Source: Terrimonas ginsenosidimutans | GTDB lineage: Bacteria; Bacteroidota; Bacteroidia; Chitinophagales; Chitinophagaceae | Assembly: GCF_022012415.1 (NCBI RefSeq) | Contig: NZ_JAKLTR010000011.1 | Location: forward strand, 1-64,000 | Reading direction: 5' to 3' | DNA length: 64,000 nucleotides | In this document: positions 17,725 to 26,012 of the stretch, one piece after another | How the letters are laid out: each line of letters starts with the position of its first letter | How positions within the stretch are numbered: position 1 is the stretch's first letter | Notes under the pieces: generated by a model | What the model saw: only the letters and a program-made list of their open reading frames with translations | Told to the model about the DNA's origin: nothing | The model's database searches: none | Position numbers and translations under genes: made by a program

Positions 17725-18480
17725 ATGAAAATCGTAGTCATCGGAGGCACTGGCCTCATCGGAAGCAAAGTGGTAAGCAAACTTCGTCAGAAAGGACATG
17801 AAGCGATCGCGGCGGCACCATCAACAGGTGTGAATACCATTACGGGCGAAGGCCTCGCAGAAGCATTCATGAACACAGAAGTTGTGGTAGACCTTTCCAA
17901 CTCTCCCGACTTTGAAGAGAAGGCTGCAACAGTTTTTTTCGAAACAGCAACAAAAAACCTGTTGGCGGCAGAAACCAATGCCTCTGTTAGGCATCATGTG
18001 ATCCTTTCAGTTGTGGGAACAGAGCGTCTCAACAGTTATGGTTATTTCAAAGCAAAACAACGCCAGGAAGATCTGGTTAAAGGCGGCGGCATCCCTTACA
18101 CAATTATCCATTCAACGCAGTTCATGGAATTTCTTCCGCAAATTACTTCTACTACCACGGAAGATGGAACCGTTCATTTATCAACAGCGAATATTCAGCC
18201 GATCGCTGCCGAAGATGTTGCATCATTCGTGGTTGATATTCTTTTGGAGGGGCCGACAAATAGAATTGTCGAAATCGGAGGTCCTGAAAAATTCAGCATG
18301 GCTGAATTAGGAGAACGTTATCTGGAAAGCAGGGGTGATGAACGCCTGGTCACCGGTGATGCAAACGCCCTGTATTTCGGATACAAACTCGAGCCCGATA
18401 CGCTGATCCCTTCTGTCGGTGCACGACTTAGTAAGCAGACTGTCGGGGAATGGATTGACCAGCAATTGCAAAAAGCATAA
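17725..18480 (+). CDS. NmrA-like / atypical SDR NAD(P)-binding protein
   Basis: A 251-residue protein with a Rossmann N-terminus MKIVVIGGTGLIGSKVVSKL and no YxxxK active site. HHVILSVVGTERL and YFKAKQRQEDLVKGGGIPYTIIHSTQFMEF are characteristic of NmrA-like and SDR_a5 proteins, which sense NADP(H) redox state or reduce quinone-like substrates. The ATG at 17725 begins the fold directly; an upstream in-frame extension would add 24 unlike residues. It is divergent from the reductase/AraC operon and shares its promoter region, so co-control is likely. Confidence 0.9.
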   Translation: MKIVVIGGTGLIGSKVVSKLRQKGHEAIAAAPSTGVNTITGEGLAEAFMNTEVVVDLSNSPDFEEKAATVFFETATKNLLAAETNASVRHHVILSVVGTERLNSYGYFKAKQRQEDLVKGGGIPYTIIHSTQFMEFLPQITSTTTEDGTVHLSTANIQPIAAEDVASFVVDILLEGPTNRIVEIGGPEKFSMAELGERYLESRGDERLVTGDANALYFGYKLEPDTLIPSVGARLSKQTVGEWIDQQLQKA

Positions 18481-18534
18481 AGTTTTCGCAGAACATAAAT
18501 GGATCATCGAAGCAGACTACATAAATAATCAATA

Positions 18535-19542
18535 ATGCACGTAGGCCGTTCTTATAAATTAAAGGAGTTTATTATCTGGACCAGGAGAAGGACATATCAG
18601 CTGATCTTGCTCGGTATTATTCCTGTGATAATTTATGAGGTAATAGGATGGAAATGGGTCAATATTCCCTGGACTGTAGTTGCTTTATTAGGAACGGCTA
18701 CGGCATTCATTGTTGGATTTAAAAATACGCAAACTTATAACCGTACACAGGAAGCTCACCAGGTATGGGCGACCATATTGACGAACAGCCGGGGTTGGGC
18801 TATTATGTGCAGGGACTTTATAGGAGATGAAACCATAACGAAGAAGCTGATCAGGAGACATCTTGCCTGGGTTACGGCCTTACGATTCCATATGCGGGAA
18901 GCAAGGATCTGGGAGACGACCGAATATAAACATAATGTAGAATACCAGTCGTCTTATCATGTTCCGGAATGGGAAACTTTTATGGAGGACGAGATCCTTA
19001 AATACCTTGAGCCGGCTGAAGCGAAAGTGGTGTTGCGCAAAAGTAACCCGGCCACGCAGATCCTCGGTATGCAAAGCAGAACGATCACGGATGTATTCGA
19101 AGAAGAGCCAGGCTCAATGGGTAAATACATTGAGATGGAAAAATCGATAAAGGAATTTTTTGTGTTACAGGGCAGAAGTGAACGTATCAAAGATACTCCG
19201 TATCCACGTCAGTACTCAATCATCAATACATTTTTCGTCCGTCTGTTCTGTTTCCTGCTTCCCTATGGAATGCTGAGGGAATTCGATGACCTGAATAGCG
19301 TAGCGGATGGATTTATGAATGGCTATATGATCTGGCTGGTGGTCCCTTTTAGCATCATCATATCCTGGATGTATGTATCACTGGAGCAGGTCGGAGAGAG
19401 TACCGAGAATCCGTTTGAAGGTGGCGCAAATGATGTCCCTATTTCTCAGATCTCACGGATGATCGAGATAGAGATGCTTGAGTTTTTAGGAGAGAATGAT
19501 GTGCCAGTGCAAATGCAAGCCCAGAATAATATCCTGGTTTAG
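18535..19542 (+). CDS. Bestrophin-family (UPF0187) anion channel
   Basis: A 335-residue membrane protein of the bacterial bestrophin type. Membrane segments lie at about residues 20-60 (LILLGIIPVIIYEVI, WTVVALLGTATAFIVGF) and 230-290 (IINTFFVRLFCFLLPYGML and WLVVPFSIIISWMYVSLEQVG). The family blocks YNRTQEAHQVWATILTNSR and STENPFEGGANDVP are both present. Bacterial members form pentameric channels, cation- or anion-selective depending on the protein. It stands alone, 54 bases after the NmrA-like gene and on the same strand, so read-through from there is possible. Confidence 0.93.
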   Translation: MHVGRSYKLKEFIIWTRRRTYQLILLGIIPVIIYEVIGWKWVNIPWTVVALLGTATAFIVGFKNTQTYNRTQEAHQVWATILTNSRGWAIMCRDFIGDETITKKLIRRHLAWVTALRFHMREARIWETTEYKHNVEYQSSYHVPEWETFMEDEILKYLEPAEAKVVLRKSNPATQILGMQSRTITDVFEEEPGSMGKYIEMEKSIKEFFVLQGRSERIKDTPYPRQYSIINTFFVRLFCFLLPYGMLREFDDLNSVADGFMNGYMIWLVVPFSIIISWMYVSLEQVGESTENPFEGGANDVPISQISRMIEIEMLEFLGENDVPVQMQAQNNILV

Positions 19543-19556
19543 ACCTGGCCAAATCT

Positions 19557-19606
19557 ATGGCCGATGACCATCGAGCCTATTGCAGGAGGATCTCTTAACT
19601 GAACGA
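19557..19606 (+). repeat. Weak dispersed repeat (second copy of 690-809 blocks)
   Basis: Contains ATGGCCGATG followed directly by ACCATCGAG, then AGGATCTCT and AACGA, the same blocks in the same order as at 690-699 and 771-809 (there with a 71-base gap). In the second part, 17 of 20 bases match. It could be a degraded intergenic repeat or chance. Confidence 0.25.
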
Positions 19607-19629
19607 CATACAAATAAAATCAATCAATC

Positions 19630-19821
19630 ATGAGCAAATTTATCATTGGCGATAACGATCCAAACGCGCCAAAAGCTGACAATGACTATACACCATCGCT
19701 GAATTATTATCAGCCGGATCTTCATGATAAAAGCGAAGGAAGCGAATACCTGGACGAAGAATTGCGAATGACGGAGCAACCACTCATGTTCGACTCTGCG
19801 AAAACAGATGGACAAGAGTGA
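19630..19821 (+). CDS. Small acidic hypothetical protein
   Basis: A 63-residue, strongly acidic, polar protein (MSKFIIGDNDPNAPKADNDY...) with no signal peptide, cysteine or membrane segment. It is probably disordered. It has an ATG start, the codon usage looks like its neighbours, and it lies 35 bases before the YciI-like gene in the same direction, which supports it as real and perhaps co-transcribed. No family is recognised. Confidence 0.5.
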   Translation: MSKFIIGDNDPNAPKADNDYTPSLNYYQPDLHDKSEGSEYLDEELRMTEQPLMFDSAKTDGQE

Positions 19822-19856
19822 TCTTAAATTTTTCTTTACACTTAAATTAAATTGAC

Positions 19857-20213
19857 ATGCAAGAATTCCTTTTAGTGATCCATAGAGATCTCACAAGCAA
19901 AAAACCAGTTCCAACGCCAGAGCAAATGCAAGCAGCTATGCAGCCGTACAAAGACTGGATCGGCAGTATCGCAGCAAAAGACAGACTCGTGGCGCCCCCA
20001 AAGCGCTGGGATGCTGACGGAAGGTTTATAACTCATGGAAAAGTTAAGAACCATATCAGCGTTGGACCGTTTGCTGAAGATAAGTTATCGATCGGCGGTT
20101 TGTTCCTGATCCGTGCGAACGATTATGACGAGGCTGTTGAATTGGCGAAAGGTTGTCCCATCATTCAGTATGGAGCAATAGTGGAGGTAAGACTGGCTGT
20201 ACCAGCCGCGTGA
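19857..20213 (+). CDS. YCII-related domain protein
   Basis: A 118-residue soluble protein. MQEFLLVIHRDL opens the ferredoxin-like YciI fold. GRFITHGKVKNHISVGPFAEDKLSIGGLFLIRANDYDEAVELAKGCP is the DGPF/YCII signature, here as VGPFAEDK, with a conserved 'ELAKGCP' end. Related proteins bind small molecules or help ECF sigma signalling, but no sigma gene is adjacent. It ends just before a perfect rho-independent terminator. Confidence 0.9.
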   Translation: MQEFLLVIHRDLTSKKPVPTPEQMQAAMQPYKDWIGSIAAKDRLVAPPKRWDADGRFITHGKVKNHISVGPFAEDKLSIGGLFLIRANDYDEAVELAKGCPIIQYGAIVEVRLAVPAA

Positions 20214-20220
20214 TTAGTGA

Positions 20221-20254
20221 AAAGGTTGCTTCCGCCGGAAGCAACCTTTTTTTA
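20221..20254 (+). terminator. Strong rho-independent terminator
   Basis: AAAGGTTGCTTCC and GGAAGCAACCTTT form a perfect 13-bp stem around a three-base loop, followed by a run of T. It begins eight bases after the YciI stop codon. Any start for the next gene inside it is unlikely, which argues for the downstream GTG at 20283. Confidence 0.95.
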
Positions 20255-20282
20255 TTCAGTATATTTTACACAAAAAAATAAA

Positions 20283-20714
20283 GTGAAAACGAATTTCGAT
20301 GTACCACAACTTCTGTTAAGAATTGCGCTTGGCCTTGGATTTATATTTCCTGTAATGGATAGGATGGGATGGCTTGGACTGCCGGGGGAAATGGGGAATG
20401 CATGGGGCAACTGGCATAATTTCATTTCTTATACGTATACACTAATGCCTTACCTTGACTTGCCGGTGGTGAACATTATTGGAGCGATCGCAACGGTCAT
20501 GGAAGCCTTATTTGGCATAGCCATGATCATCGGTTTCAAAACAAGAATGGCCGCATATGGGAGCGCTTTCCTGACGCTGGCGTTTGCTGTCAGCATGTTG
20601 CTGTTTGCAGGATATCGGGCTCCATTCAGTTATTCCGTTTTTGTTTGCAGCGCTGCATCATGGCTGCTCGCGAAAATTCCATATTATAAATGGAGCGCAG
20701 ACAACATAGCATAA
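20283..20714 (+). CDS. DoxX family membrane protein
   Basis: A 143-residue protein with four membrane segments: LLLRIALGLGFIFPVMDRMG, VVNIIGAIATVMEALFGIAMI, AAYGSAFLTLAFAVSMLLF and YSVFVCSAASWLLA. The DoxX block LRIALGLGFIFPVMDRMGWLG near the N-terminus and FGIAMIIGFKTRMAAYGSA in the centre identify the family, which is linked to quinone or thiol redox in other bacteria. The start is set to GTG at 20283, because the longer frame from 20217 would translate the terminator hairpin. It has no obvious own promoter or Shine-Dalgarno. Confidence 0.85.
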   Translation: MKTNFDVPQLLLRIALGLGFIFPVMDRMGWLGLPGEMGNAWGNWHNFISYTYTLMPYLDLPVVNIIGAIATVMEALFGIAMIIGFKTRMAAYGSAFLTLAFAVSMLLFAGYRAPFSYSVFVCSAASWLLAKIPYYKWSADNIA

Positions 20715-20817
20715 AATTGATCTGCAGAAATAGCTGTTTCATTACATAAAAATGACGGATCGGTAAGCTTGTCAGAAAGACAGGTGACGTTTTCATAGAA
20801 TTGTAAAAATATTCAGT

Positions 20818-22299
20818 ATGAAAATGATCGTATCGCTCCTGCTACTGATGACATTGAATGCATCTGCCCAGCAACCAACCAGTGGGAAGGGCAGGGTCTA
20901 TGATCTGTCAGTAGCCCTGGATTCTTCTCTGAAAGGTCCTTATACAGGCGTACTGAGATTATATACGCAGAAAGATACGACCCGCGGATTTGGCGGCGAA
21001 CACTCACTCGATGAACCTGCGTTTTCCATAAATGTGAAAGACTGGAAATATGGTGAGCGTAAGTTTTTTGATCATACGGCCCGCGCCCAGTATCTGAAGA
21101 TGACAGATGTCAAACCGGGTTACTATAAAATGATCGCGATACTGGATACAAATACCTTTGAACGCGGTAACGGGGCACCCGGTAATTTATATACACGAAA
21201 AGAAATGATCCTGCAGGTGTCCGATATCAGTGTTAAAGGATCGCTGGTCCTGAGTAATATTTTCCAGGAGCGACCATTTCCTGTTTCGGATTCAACGAAG
21301 GAAGTTGTATTGCTTTCCCGGAAATTATCTGCATTCAGAAAGAGAGATATTTATCTTAAAGCAGGAATTTTTCTTCCGCCATCATATTTTACAGATACCC
21401 GGCGTGAGTTCCCTGTTGTGTATATCATTCCCGGATGGGGCGGCACACATCACCAGGCAGCCGTAGCACGTATCCGAAAATTGTATGGCGCAGGTGTTGG
21501 GGCTGAAAAAATCTTTGTATTTCTTAATCCGGAAAATCAAACACCCTATGGCCTTCATGCATATGTTGATTCAAGAGTGAATGGACCATGGGGGACAGCG
21601 CTGACCGAAGAATTAATGCCGTATATACAAAGTACGTTTCGCGTAAGCAGAGATCCGCGATTGACATTTATTCAGGGACAAAGTAGTGGAGGATATGGTG
21701 CTTTATGGCTTGCGCTTCATTTTCCAGAAAAGATCGGCGGCGCGTGGATCACAGCACCTGATCCCATAGACTTTTCAAACTTTACTGGTATTGATATCTA
21801 TCAGGATAAAAATGCGTTCATTGATCAGAATGGAAAAGATCGGGGGATTAATCTGACAGAAGGTAAATTCCTTTCTACGATCCGTGAAGGAAGGATCAAA
21901 GAAACATTTGATGGAGATGGTGGTCAGCAGCAGTCTTTCGAAGCTGAATTTGGACTGTTGGACAAGCACGGAAGGCCGGCAAGACTTTATGATGATAATG
22001 GCAAGATCGACTCTCGTGTGGCTGCGAGCTGGAAGCCCTATGATCTCTCTCTGTATGTGCAAGAACATGCGGGTAAATTAAAGAAAGAGATGATCGGGCC
22101 GGTTAGGATCTATGCCGGAAGTGCGGATAACTTTCTTTTGAACCACGCGGTGGAGGCGTTTGATCGAAAGATCAATAAATTTGGGCTGCCCATTCATACC
22201 CGGGTGATCGATGGCGGTACCCATTTTAACTTACGTTCGGAGGCGTTGATAAAGGAGATAGATCAAGAGATGCAGGCCTTGATAGACCGGACTAAATAA
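20818..22299 (+). CDS. Secreted putative esterase (esterase D-type alpha/beta-hydrolase)
   Basis: A 493-residue exported enzyme with signal peptide MKMIVSLLLLMTLNASAQ. An N-terminal beta-rich domain of about 160 residues (GRVYDLSVALDSSLKGPYTG) precedes a PF00756-like hydrolase domain. KAGIFLPPSYF and FPVVYIIPGWGGTHH lead to the nucleophile Ser at about 288 in FIQGQSSGGYGALWLALHFP. GSADNFLL carries the probable acid and DGGTHFNL the histidine. Enterochelin-esterase and feruloyl-esterase relatives share this layout; the substrate is unknown. It is a single-gene unit closed by a strong terminator. Confidence 0.88.
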   Translation: MKMIVSLLLLMTLNASAQQPTSGKGRVYDLSVALDSSLKGPYTGVLRLYTQKDTTRGFGGEHSLDEPAFSINVKDWKYGERKFFDHTARAQYLKMTDVKPGYYKMIAILDTNTFERGNGAPGNLYTRKEMILQVSDISVKGSLVLSNIFQERPFPVSDSTKEVVLLSRKLSAFRKRDIYLKAGIFLPPSYFTDTRREFPVVYIIPGWGGTHHQAAVARIRKLYGAGVGAEKIFVFLNPENQTPYGLHAYVDSRVNGPWGTALTEELMPYIQSTFRVSRDPRLTFIQGQSSGGYGALWLALHFPEKIGGAWITAPDPIDFSNFTGIDIYQDKNAFIDQNGKDRGINLTEGKFLSTIREGRIKETFDGDGGQQQSFEAEFGLLDKHGRPARLYDDNGKIDSRVAASWKPYDLSLYVQEHAGKLKKEMIGPVRIYAGSADNFLLNHAVEAFDRKINKFGLPIHTRVIDGGTHFNLRSEALIKEIDQEMQALIDRTK

Positions 22300-22392
22300 G
22301 ATAATAGCATGACCTGTGCGTGAGATACCCGGTGCGATAGAAATTAAGGCGATCAACTGTCCTTGAAAATTAAATGAAAGCCGGTTTGAATT

Positions 22393-22429
22393 TCCGGAAG
22401 AGGCGTATATAACCTCTTCCGGATTTTTT
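22393..22429 (+). terminator. Rho-independent terminator after the secreted esterase
   Basis: TCCGGAAGAGG pairs perfectly with CCTCTTCCGGA around a nine-base loop and is followed by six T. It lies 94 bases after the esterase stop codon. Confidence 0.93.
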
Positions 22430-22615
22430 ATTGCTCCTATTTGATGATCCACTTAACAACGCTAACTCAACACGCCTGCTTATAAGAACGCTCCGGCCTA
22501 CCACTTTTGTTGTATTGAATTCCTGTCACTGATCGGTTAATTTAGCGGGATAAGCCTAATCGCTCAGCAAGATTGAATGATCCTGTTTTCTGTAATTTCA
22601 TTAAAACAATGTTAT
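22430..22615 (+). other. Intergenic region before the AAA+ fragment
   Basis: About 185 A+T-rich bases between the esterase terminator and the AAA+ fragment. No gene or repeat is seen, and no part of the missing AAA+ P-loop region can be read in any frame here. Confidence 0.5.
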
Positions 22616-23155
22616 ATGAAATCGATACGCAAGTCCGAAAACCTGAAAAAGGTAAACAATGAAAAATTAAACCTAAGTAAACTTGCTATAACGAAATCGC
22701 TCAAAGACCGGTTATTGCCGGTACTGGAGCAAATGAGTACGCGTAAGGGTGGTTCGCTTACGGCGGAGGAGAATATCATTTGGCTGGATGGAATGGATAA
22801 ACAACGATCGTTGATTTCTGCCGAATTGATCGCTAAGGAAGTGGGCAGGGATCTGTTGCGTATTGATCTGTCACAGATTATTTCCAAACACACCGGTGAA
22901 ACCGAGCGAAACCTTGATGTAATATTTAAAGAAGCGAGTTCAACCAATAGTGCTGTGTATTTCGAAGAAGCAGATGCTTTATTTGGAAAGCGAACGGAAG
23001 TACGGGATGCGCATGATCGTTATGCGAACATCGAAGTGAATGCATTCTTGAAAAGAGTGGAGATGTTTGGCGGTGTTGTGATTTTGACTTCCGCCAGGAA
23101 GAGCGATATAGATCCGGCTTTTTTAAGAAGGTTACGATTTGTCGTGCAACTGTGA
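22616..23155 (+). CDS. AAA+ ATPase-like fragment lacking the P-loop
   Basis: A 179-residue protein that aligns by eye with the second half of an AAA+ core of the type near contractile injection systems. SKHTGETERNLDVIFKEA, AVYFEEADALFGKRTEVRDAHDRYANIE and LTSARKSDIDPAFLRRLRF match the core, Walker B and sensor/arginine-finger blocks. Where Walker A should be (about 55-65) the chain reads IIWLDGMDKQRSLIS, with no GxxGxGKT. Walker B has Glu for Asp (YFEE). The chain stops right after RRLRFVVQL, with no lid domain. It is therefore a catalytically dead stand-alone protein or a gene remnant. The N-terminus KLNLSKLAITKS loosely recalls Bacteroidota peptide-precursor leaders. The start may also be 22577. 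Confidence 0.6.
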   Translation: MKSIRKSENLKKVNNEKLNLSKLAITKSLKDRLLPVLEQMSTRKGGSLTAEENIIWLDGMDKQRSLISAELIAKEVGRDLLRIDLSQIISKHTGETERNLDVIFKEASSTNSAVYFEEADALFGKRTEVRDAHDRYANIEVNAFLKRVEMFGGVVILTSARKSDIDPAFLRRLRFVVQL

Positions 23156-23395
23156 ATATCAGACTCTGTCTTCGATCATTTCATCATCTCACTATTCATA
23201 AAGAAAAGTTTAATTGAGCAAACAATCAGAACAAGGTGGTGACAGACATGAATTTTGTGTATTTGACTTGAGCTGTTCTTTTTATTGACTGATCTGTTTT
23301 TCCGCCAGTCCAACTATACCGGATTGGTGCCGTTTATACTATTGTAAGTTGGCGAATGTCTCTCTGTCATAGCTTCGCTTTCAGAAACCTCATTC

Positions 23396-23746
23396 TTGCG
23401 ATTCTTATCAGCCATATCATTTACATCCCTGCTCGTGCTATTTGTAGAACTGGTAGCATTGCCGTTTTTCCTTCATGCGGGAGAACAGCCGGGACAGAGA
23501 ATAGCGAAGGTTGAAACATGCTGTGCGAAGAAATCAGCAATGGGCACCTGTTCGAAGACTACTGATACCGGGAATGACGGCCCTGAATGCTGCGTAAATT
23601 GCCCGCTCTTCTACGTCATGTTAACTGCGCCGTTCATACTGCCAGGAGCAAACATTACCACCATTAAAAGAAACTATGCAGATCACTCTCCAGGCTATCT
23701 CTTCACCTATTATTGTTCTGCGTGGAAGCCACCTGATACGTGCTGA
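23396..23746 (+). CDS. Small Cys-rich membrane-anchored protein
   Basis: A 116-residue protein with one N-terminal membrane segment (SLLVLFVELVALPFFLHAG) and a cysteine-rich exported part: VETCCAKKSAMGTC, PECCVNCPLFY and a terminal PPDTC. The CC...ECCVNCPLF layout resembles small proteins near Bacteroidota metal-transport genes, but no family is certain. The only in-frame start is TTG at 23396; I see no ATG before the membrane segment. It lies 49 bases upstream of another Cys-rich exported protein, so metal or thiol handling is a reasonable guess for the pair. Confidence 0.6.
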   Translation: MRFLSAISFTSLLVLFVELVALPFFLHAGEQPGQRIAKVETCCAKKSAMGTCSKTTDTGNDGPECCVNCPLFYVMLTAPFILPGANITTIKRNYADHSPGYLFTYYCSAWKPPDTC

Positions 23747-23795
23747 TATACATCGTATCAGTAATTTATTTTCAACATTTAAGTAATTGATCAAT

Positions 23796-23981
23796 ATGAA
23801 AAAAATAGTTGTATTGGCTGCAATGGCCATGCTTGTTGGCGGCGGTATCGCTTTCGCAAACGAAGGCGGTAAAGACAAAAAGAAAGGTGAAAAGGCAAAA
23901 ACAGAGGATTGTGTTAAGAAATGCACGAAACCATGTACCAAGCCTCCTTGCTGCGATAAAAGCAAATGCAAGAAAAGCTAA
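23796..23981 (+). CDS. Small exported Lys/Cys-rich protein, putative metal-binding
   Basis: A 61-residue protein with signal peptide MKKIVVLAAMAMLVGGGIAFA, a lysine-rich spacer and six cysteines at residues 39, 43, 47, 52, 53 and 58 (CVKKCTKPCTKPPCC). Repeated CxxxC and CC spacing in a basic periplasmic peptide suggests metal binding. The ATG at 23796 fits the signal peptide. It is the second gene of a short unit with the Cys-rich protein at 23396 and is followed by a strong terminator. Confidence 0.7.
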   Translation: MKKIVVLAAMAMLVGGGIAFANEGGKDKKKGEKAKTEDCVKKCTKPCTKPPCCDKSKCKKS

Positions 23982-23995
23982 TCAAATAGCAAACA

Positions 23996-24022
23996 AAAAG
24001 CCCCGGAAACCCCGGGGCTTTT
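23996..24022 (+). terminator. Rho-independent terminator after Cys-rich gene pair
   Basis: AAAAGCCCCGG pairs perfectly with CCGGGGCTTTT around a five-base loop, 14 bases after the stop codon. The A and T flanks make it usable from both strands, and the convergent DUF1801 gene ends 27 bases further on. Confidence 0.93.
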
Positions 24023-24048
24023 ATATGTCATACAGGGAGGTTATCTCA

Positions 24049-24447
24049 TCAGTCGGGCCAAACCAGCTTTTCCAGCTTACCCTTTCTTTTCACAATGTTC
24101 TTATAGTCCCATTGAATGCTTTTAGCTTTCGACAGCCAACGCGCGAGGTCCTCTTTATTGATCTCCTTTTTGGAGGTATATCTTGCCTCGGCTGCTTTGA
24201 AACTTCCTTCCGCTTGTAGTCCCGCCTCTTCGAATGATTGACCGCTCCAGAACAACAGGCGGACGTTTCCCTTTAATTTGCTGTAGCCTGCCACAGGGTT
24301 TCCTTCTAGGAACCAAACCGGGTGACGATGCCAGATCTTACTTTCTGCATCCGGGAGATGCTTGTCGATCTCCTTTGCCAGCGCATTGCAAATTGCTGCA
24401 TCTTCTGGTAACTGTTCGTCGTTGTAAGCCTTTACGTCTTTGTTCAT
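24049..24447 (-). CDS. DUF1801 domain protein
   Basis: A 132-residue cytoplasmic protein of the DUF1801/YdhG-like (CyaY-related fold) group. ESKIWHRHPVWFLEGNPVAGYSKLKGNVRLLFWSG carries the conserved 'W..P.....N..AGY...K..V.L.F' pattern, and the C-terminal SKKEINKEDLARWLSKAKSI ends it. Family members have no firmly established biochemical role. It stands alone, convergent with the Cys-rich gene pair, and shares their bidirectional terminator. Confidence 0.88.
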   Translation of the reverse strand: MNKDVKAYNDEQLPEDAAICNALAKEIDKHLPDAESKIWHRHPVWFLEGNPVAGYSKLKGNVRLLFWSGQSFEEAGLQAEGSFKAAEARYTSKKEINKEDLARWLSKAKSIQWDYKNIVKRKGKLEKLVWPD

Positions 24448-24700
24448 TTTATTTTATTCAGCGTAACTAAGTTACCGAAAAATAGTTGTTTGTCCTCTGT
24501 CAACCGACGATCCCGGAAAATATGCCTATCGGTGCCGTTTTTTGCTGATAACAGTTTATGGCAGTTGAACCATTATAGCCAGTGATCTATATTGATCTGG
24601 GTATCGAGCAACGAGGCCGCGCGGTTTGAGCGGACGTTTTTCATGCTGCGGATCTGATGCTCCGATGTAGTGCAACCAGGGCAGCTGTCAGGATTTCGGA

Positions 24701-25855
24701 TTACTTCATCAGCACTTTTTCAATTTCTTTTCTATTAAAGCCCCTGCTGGCGTAGATCACTACACCATTTTCGTCCGTAATTACCACAGACGGATAGCTG
24801 TAAATCCCCATTTTCGTAGCCAGTTTTTCTCCTCCATAAAGCATGCTGTATGGTGGCTTTTCGCGGTTGTAAAAGAAGTTTACATCATCACGTTCTTCGT
24901 AGGCATTGACAGATACGATGTTTGCAGTGTTGCCAAATTTTTTGTGCAGCTCTTTCATTTCGGGAAAAGCAAGCATGCAATAGCCACAATTTTTTATCCA
25001 GAATTCCATTATGGTCTTCTTTCCCTTTAATGAAGCAGATAGAAGCGTATCAGGTTTTTTTTCATTCAACATTGCCAGTTTCCATTCAGGTATTTTGCTA
25101 CCTGTCGTGATGAGCGGAAGCTGCTTTTCTTCCTTCCTGATCGTATATCCATCGTAGTCAGATATGAACCAAGATCTGGATAAGGCGGATGCTGGTTTTG
25201 TATCAATATTGGTGAAGATGGTTTTTGTGTGATACTGATCCTTCATTATGCTGTTTCGGTCAATGATCATATAAGGGAGATTCGAAGCCGGATCAACCAG
25301 TAATTCATAATACCTGGTCACATCTGCATCGAATGAAACAAATCCTCCCGGGAACTCAATAGCTTTCTTGTAAAGCTCGAATTTTAAAAGCCTGAAAGCT
25401 CTGCCATCAACAGATGTATCCTTTACTGATTTTGGAATCGCAGCGTCGGCCGTGATCAATGGCAATGCAACTCTCAAGGTAGTAATAGAGTTGTAGATCA
25501 ACGATAGACTGCTAAATGAAGATGTTTTTCTTTTCCCGCCTTCGTATGTTTTGTCGTCAAAAAGGATGTAATACTCAGTTCCATTGTAAAGCTGGGACGT
25601 TTTATCTGATTGCATCTGGAACCTGGAAATCCCTCCTTCTTTAGTTGGATCGTATTCGAAATAACTGGTGCCTGAGTTCTTCGCGAAGTAATTATCCTGT
25701 TTGTTGTTGATCTCACGATAGGAATCATACCGGATCCTTGTCAGGCTTTCGAGAGTTGAAGAGACTTTTTGAAACGCTTCTTCTGCCGGTTGAGCAAGTA
25801 CGCGGTTTGCAAACAGGCAAAAAAGAAAAAGAATGATCTTTGTGTTTGTTGACAT
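24701..25855 (-). CDS. TlpA-like exported thioredoxin-domain protein
   Basis: A 384-residue periplasmic protein with signal peptide MSTNTKIILFLFCLFANRVLAQ. The first 230 residues are an outer domain (EEAFQKVSSTLESLTRIRYDSYREI). The C-terminus is a thioredoxin fold with KTIMEFWIKNCGYCMLAFPEM, so the redox pair is CGYC, and a cis-proline in YSYPSVVIT. It probably reduces or oxidises exported protein thiols. The start at 25855 is set by the signal peptide. It is divergent from the LytS-like kinase gene at 26013 across 157 bases, with which it may be co-regulated. Confidence 0.9.
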   Translation of the reverse strand: MSTNTKIILFLFCLFANRVLAQPAEEAFQKVSSTLESLTRIRYDSYREINNKQDNYFAKNSGTSYFEYDPTKEGGISRFQMQSDKTSQLYNGTEYYILFDDKTYEGGKRKTSSFSSLSLIYNSITTLRVALPLITADAAIPKSVKDTSVDGRAFRLLKFELYKKAIEFPGGFVSFDADVTRYYELLVDPASNLPYMIIDRNSIMKDQYHTKTIFTNIDTKPASALSRSWFISDYDGYTIRKEEKQLPLITTGSKIPEWKLAMLNEKKPDTLLSASLKGKKTIMEFWIKNCGYCMLAFPEMKELHKKFGNTANIVSVNAYEERDDVNFFYNREKPPYSMLYGGEKLATKMGIYSYPSVVITDENGVVIYASRGFNRKEIEKVLMK

Positions 25856-26012
25856 GGCTGTTATTTTTTCAAACATAAACCGGATAAGTCGTTCAAAAAG
25901 ATTGATTAGATCAATCCAACCAGGAATTAGACAGAAAAGGTTTAATCGAAAAAAAGACGGGTTTAGTCGAAAGGAAACTGATAAATGAATCACTATTCAT
26001 TTAATTTGCCGT

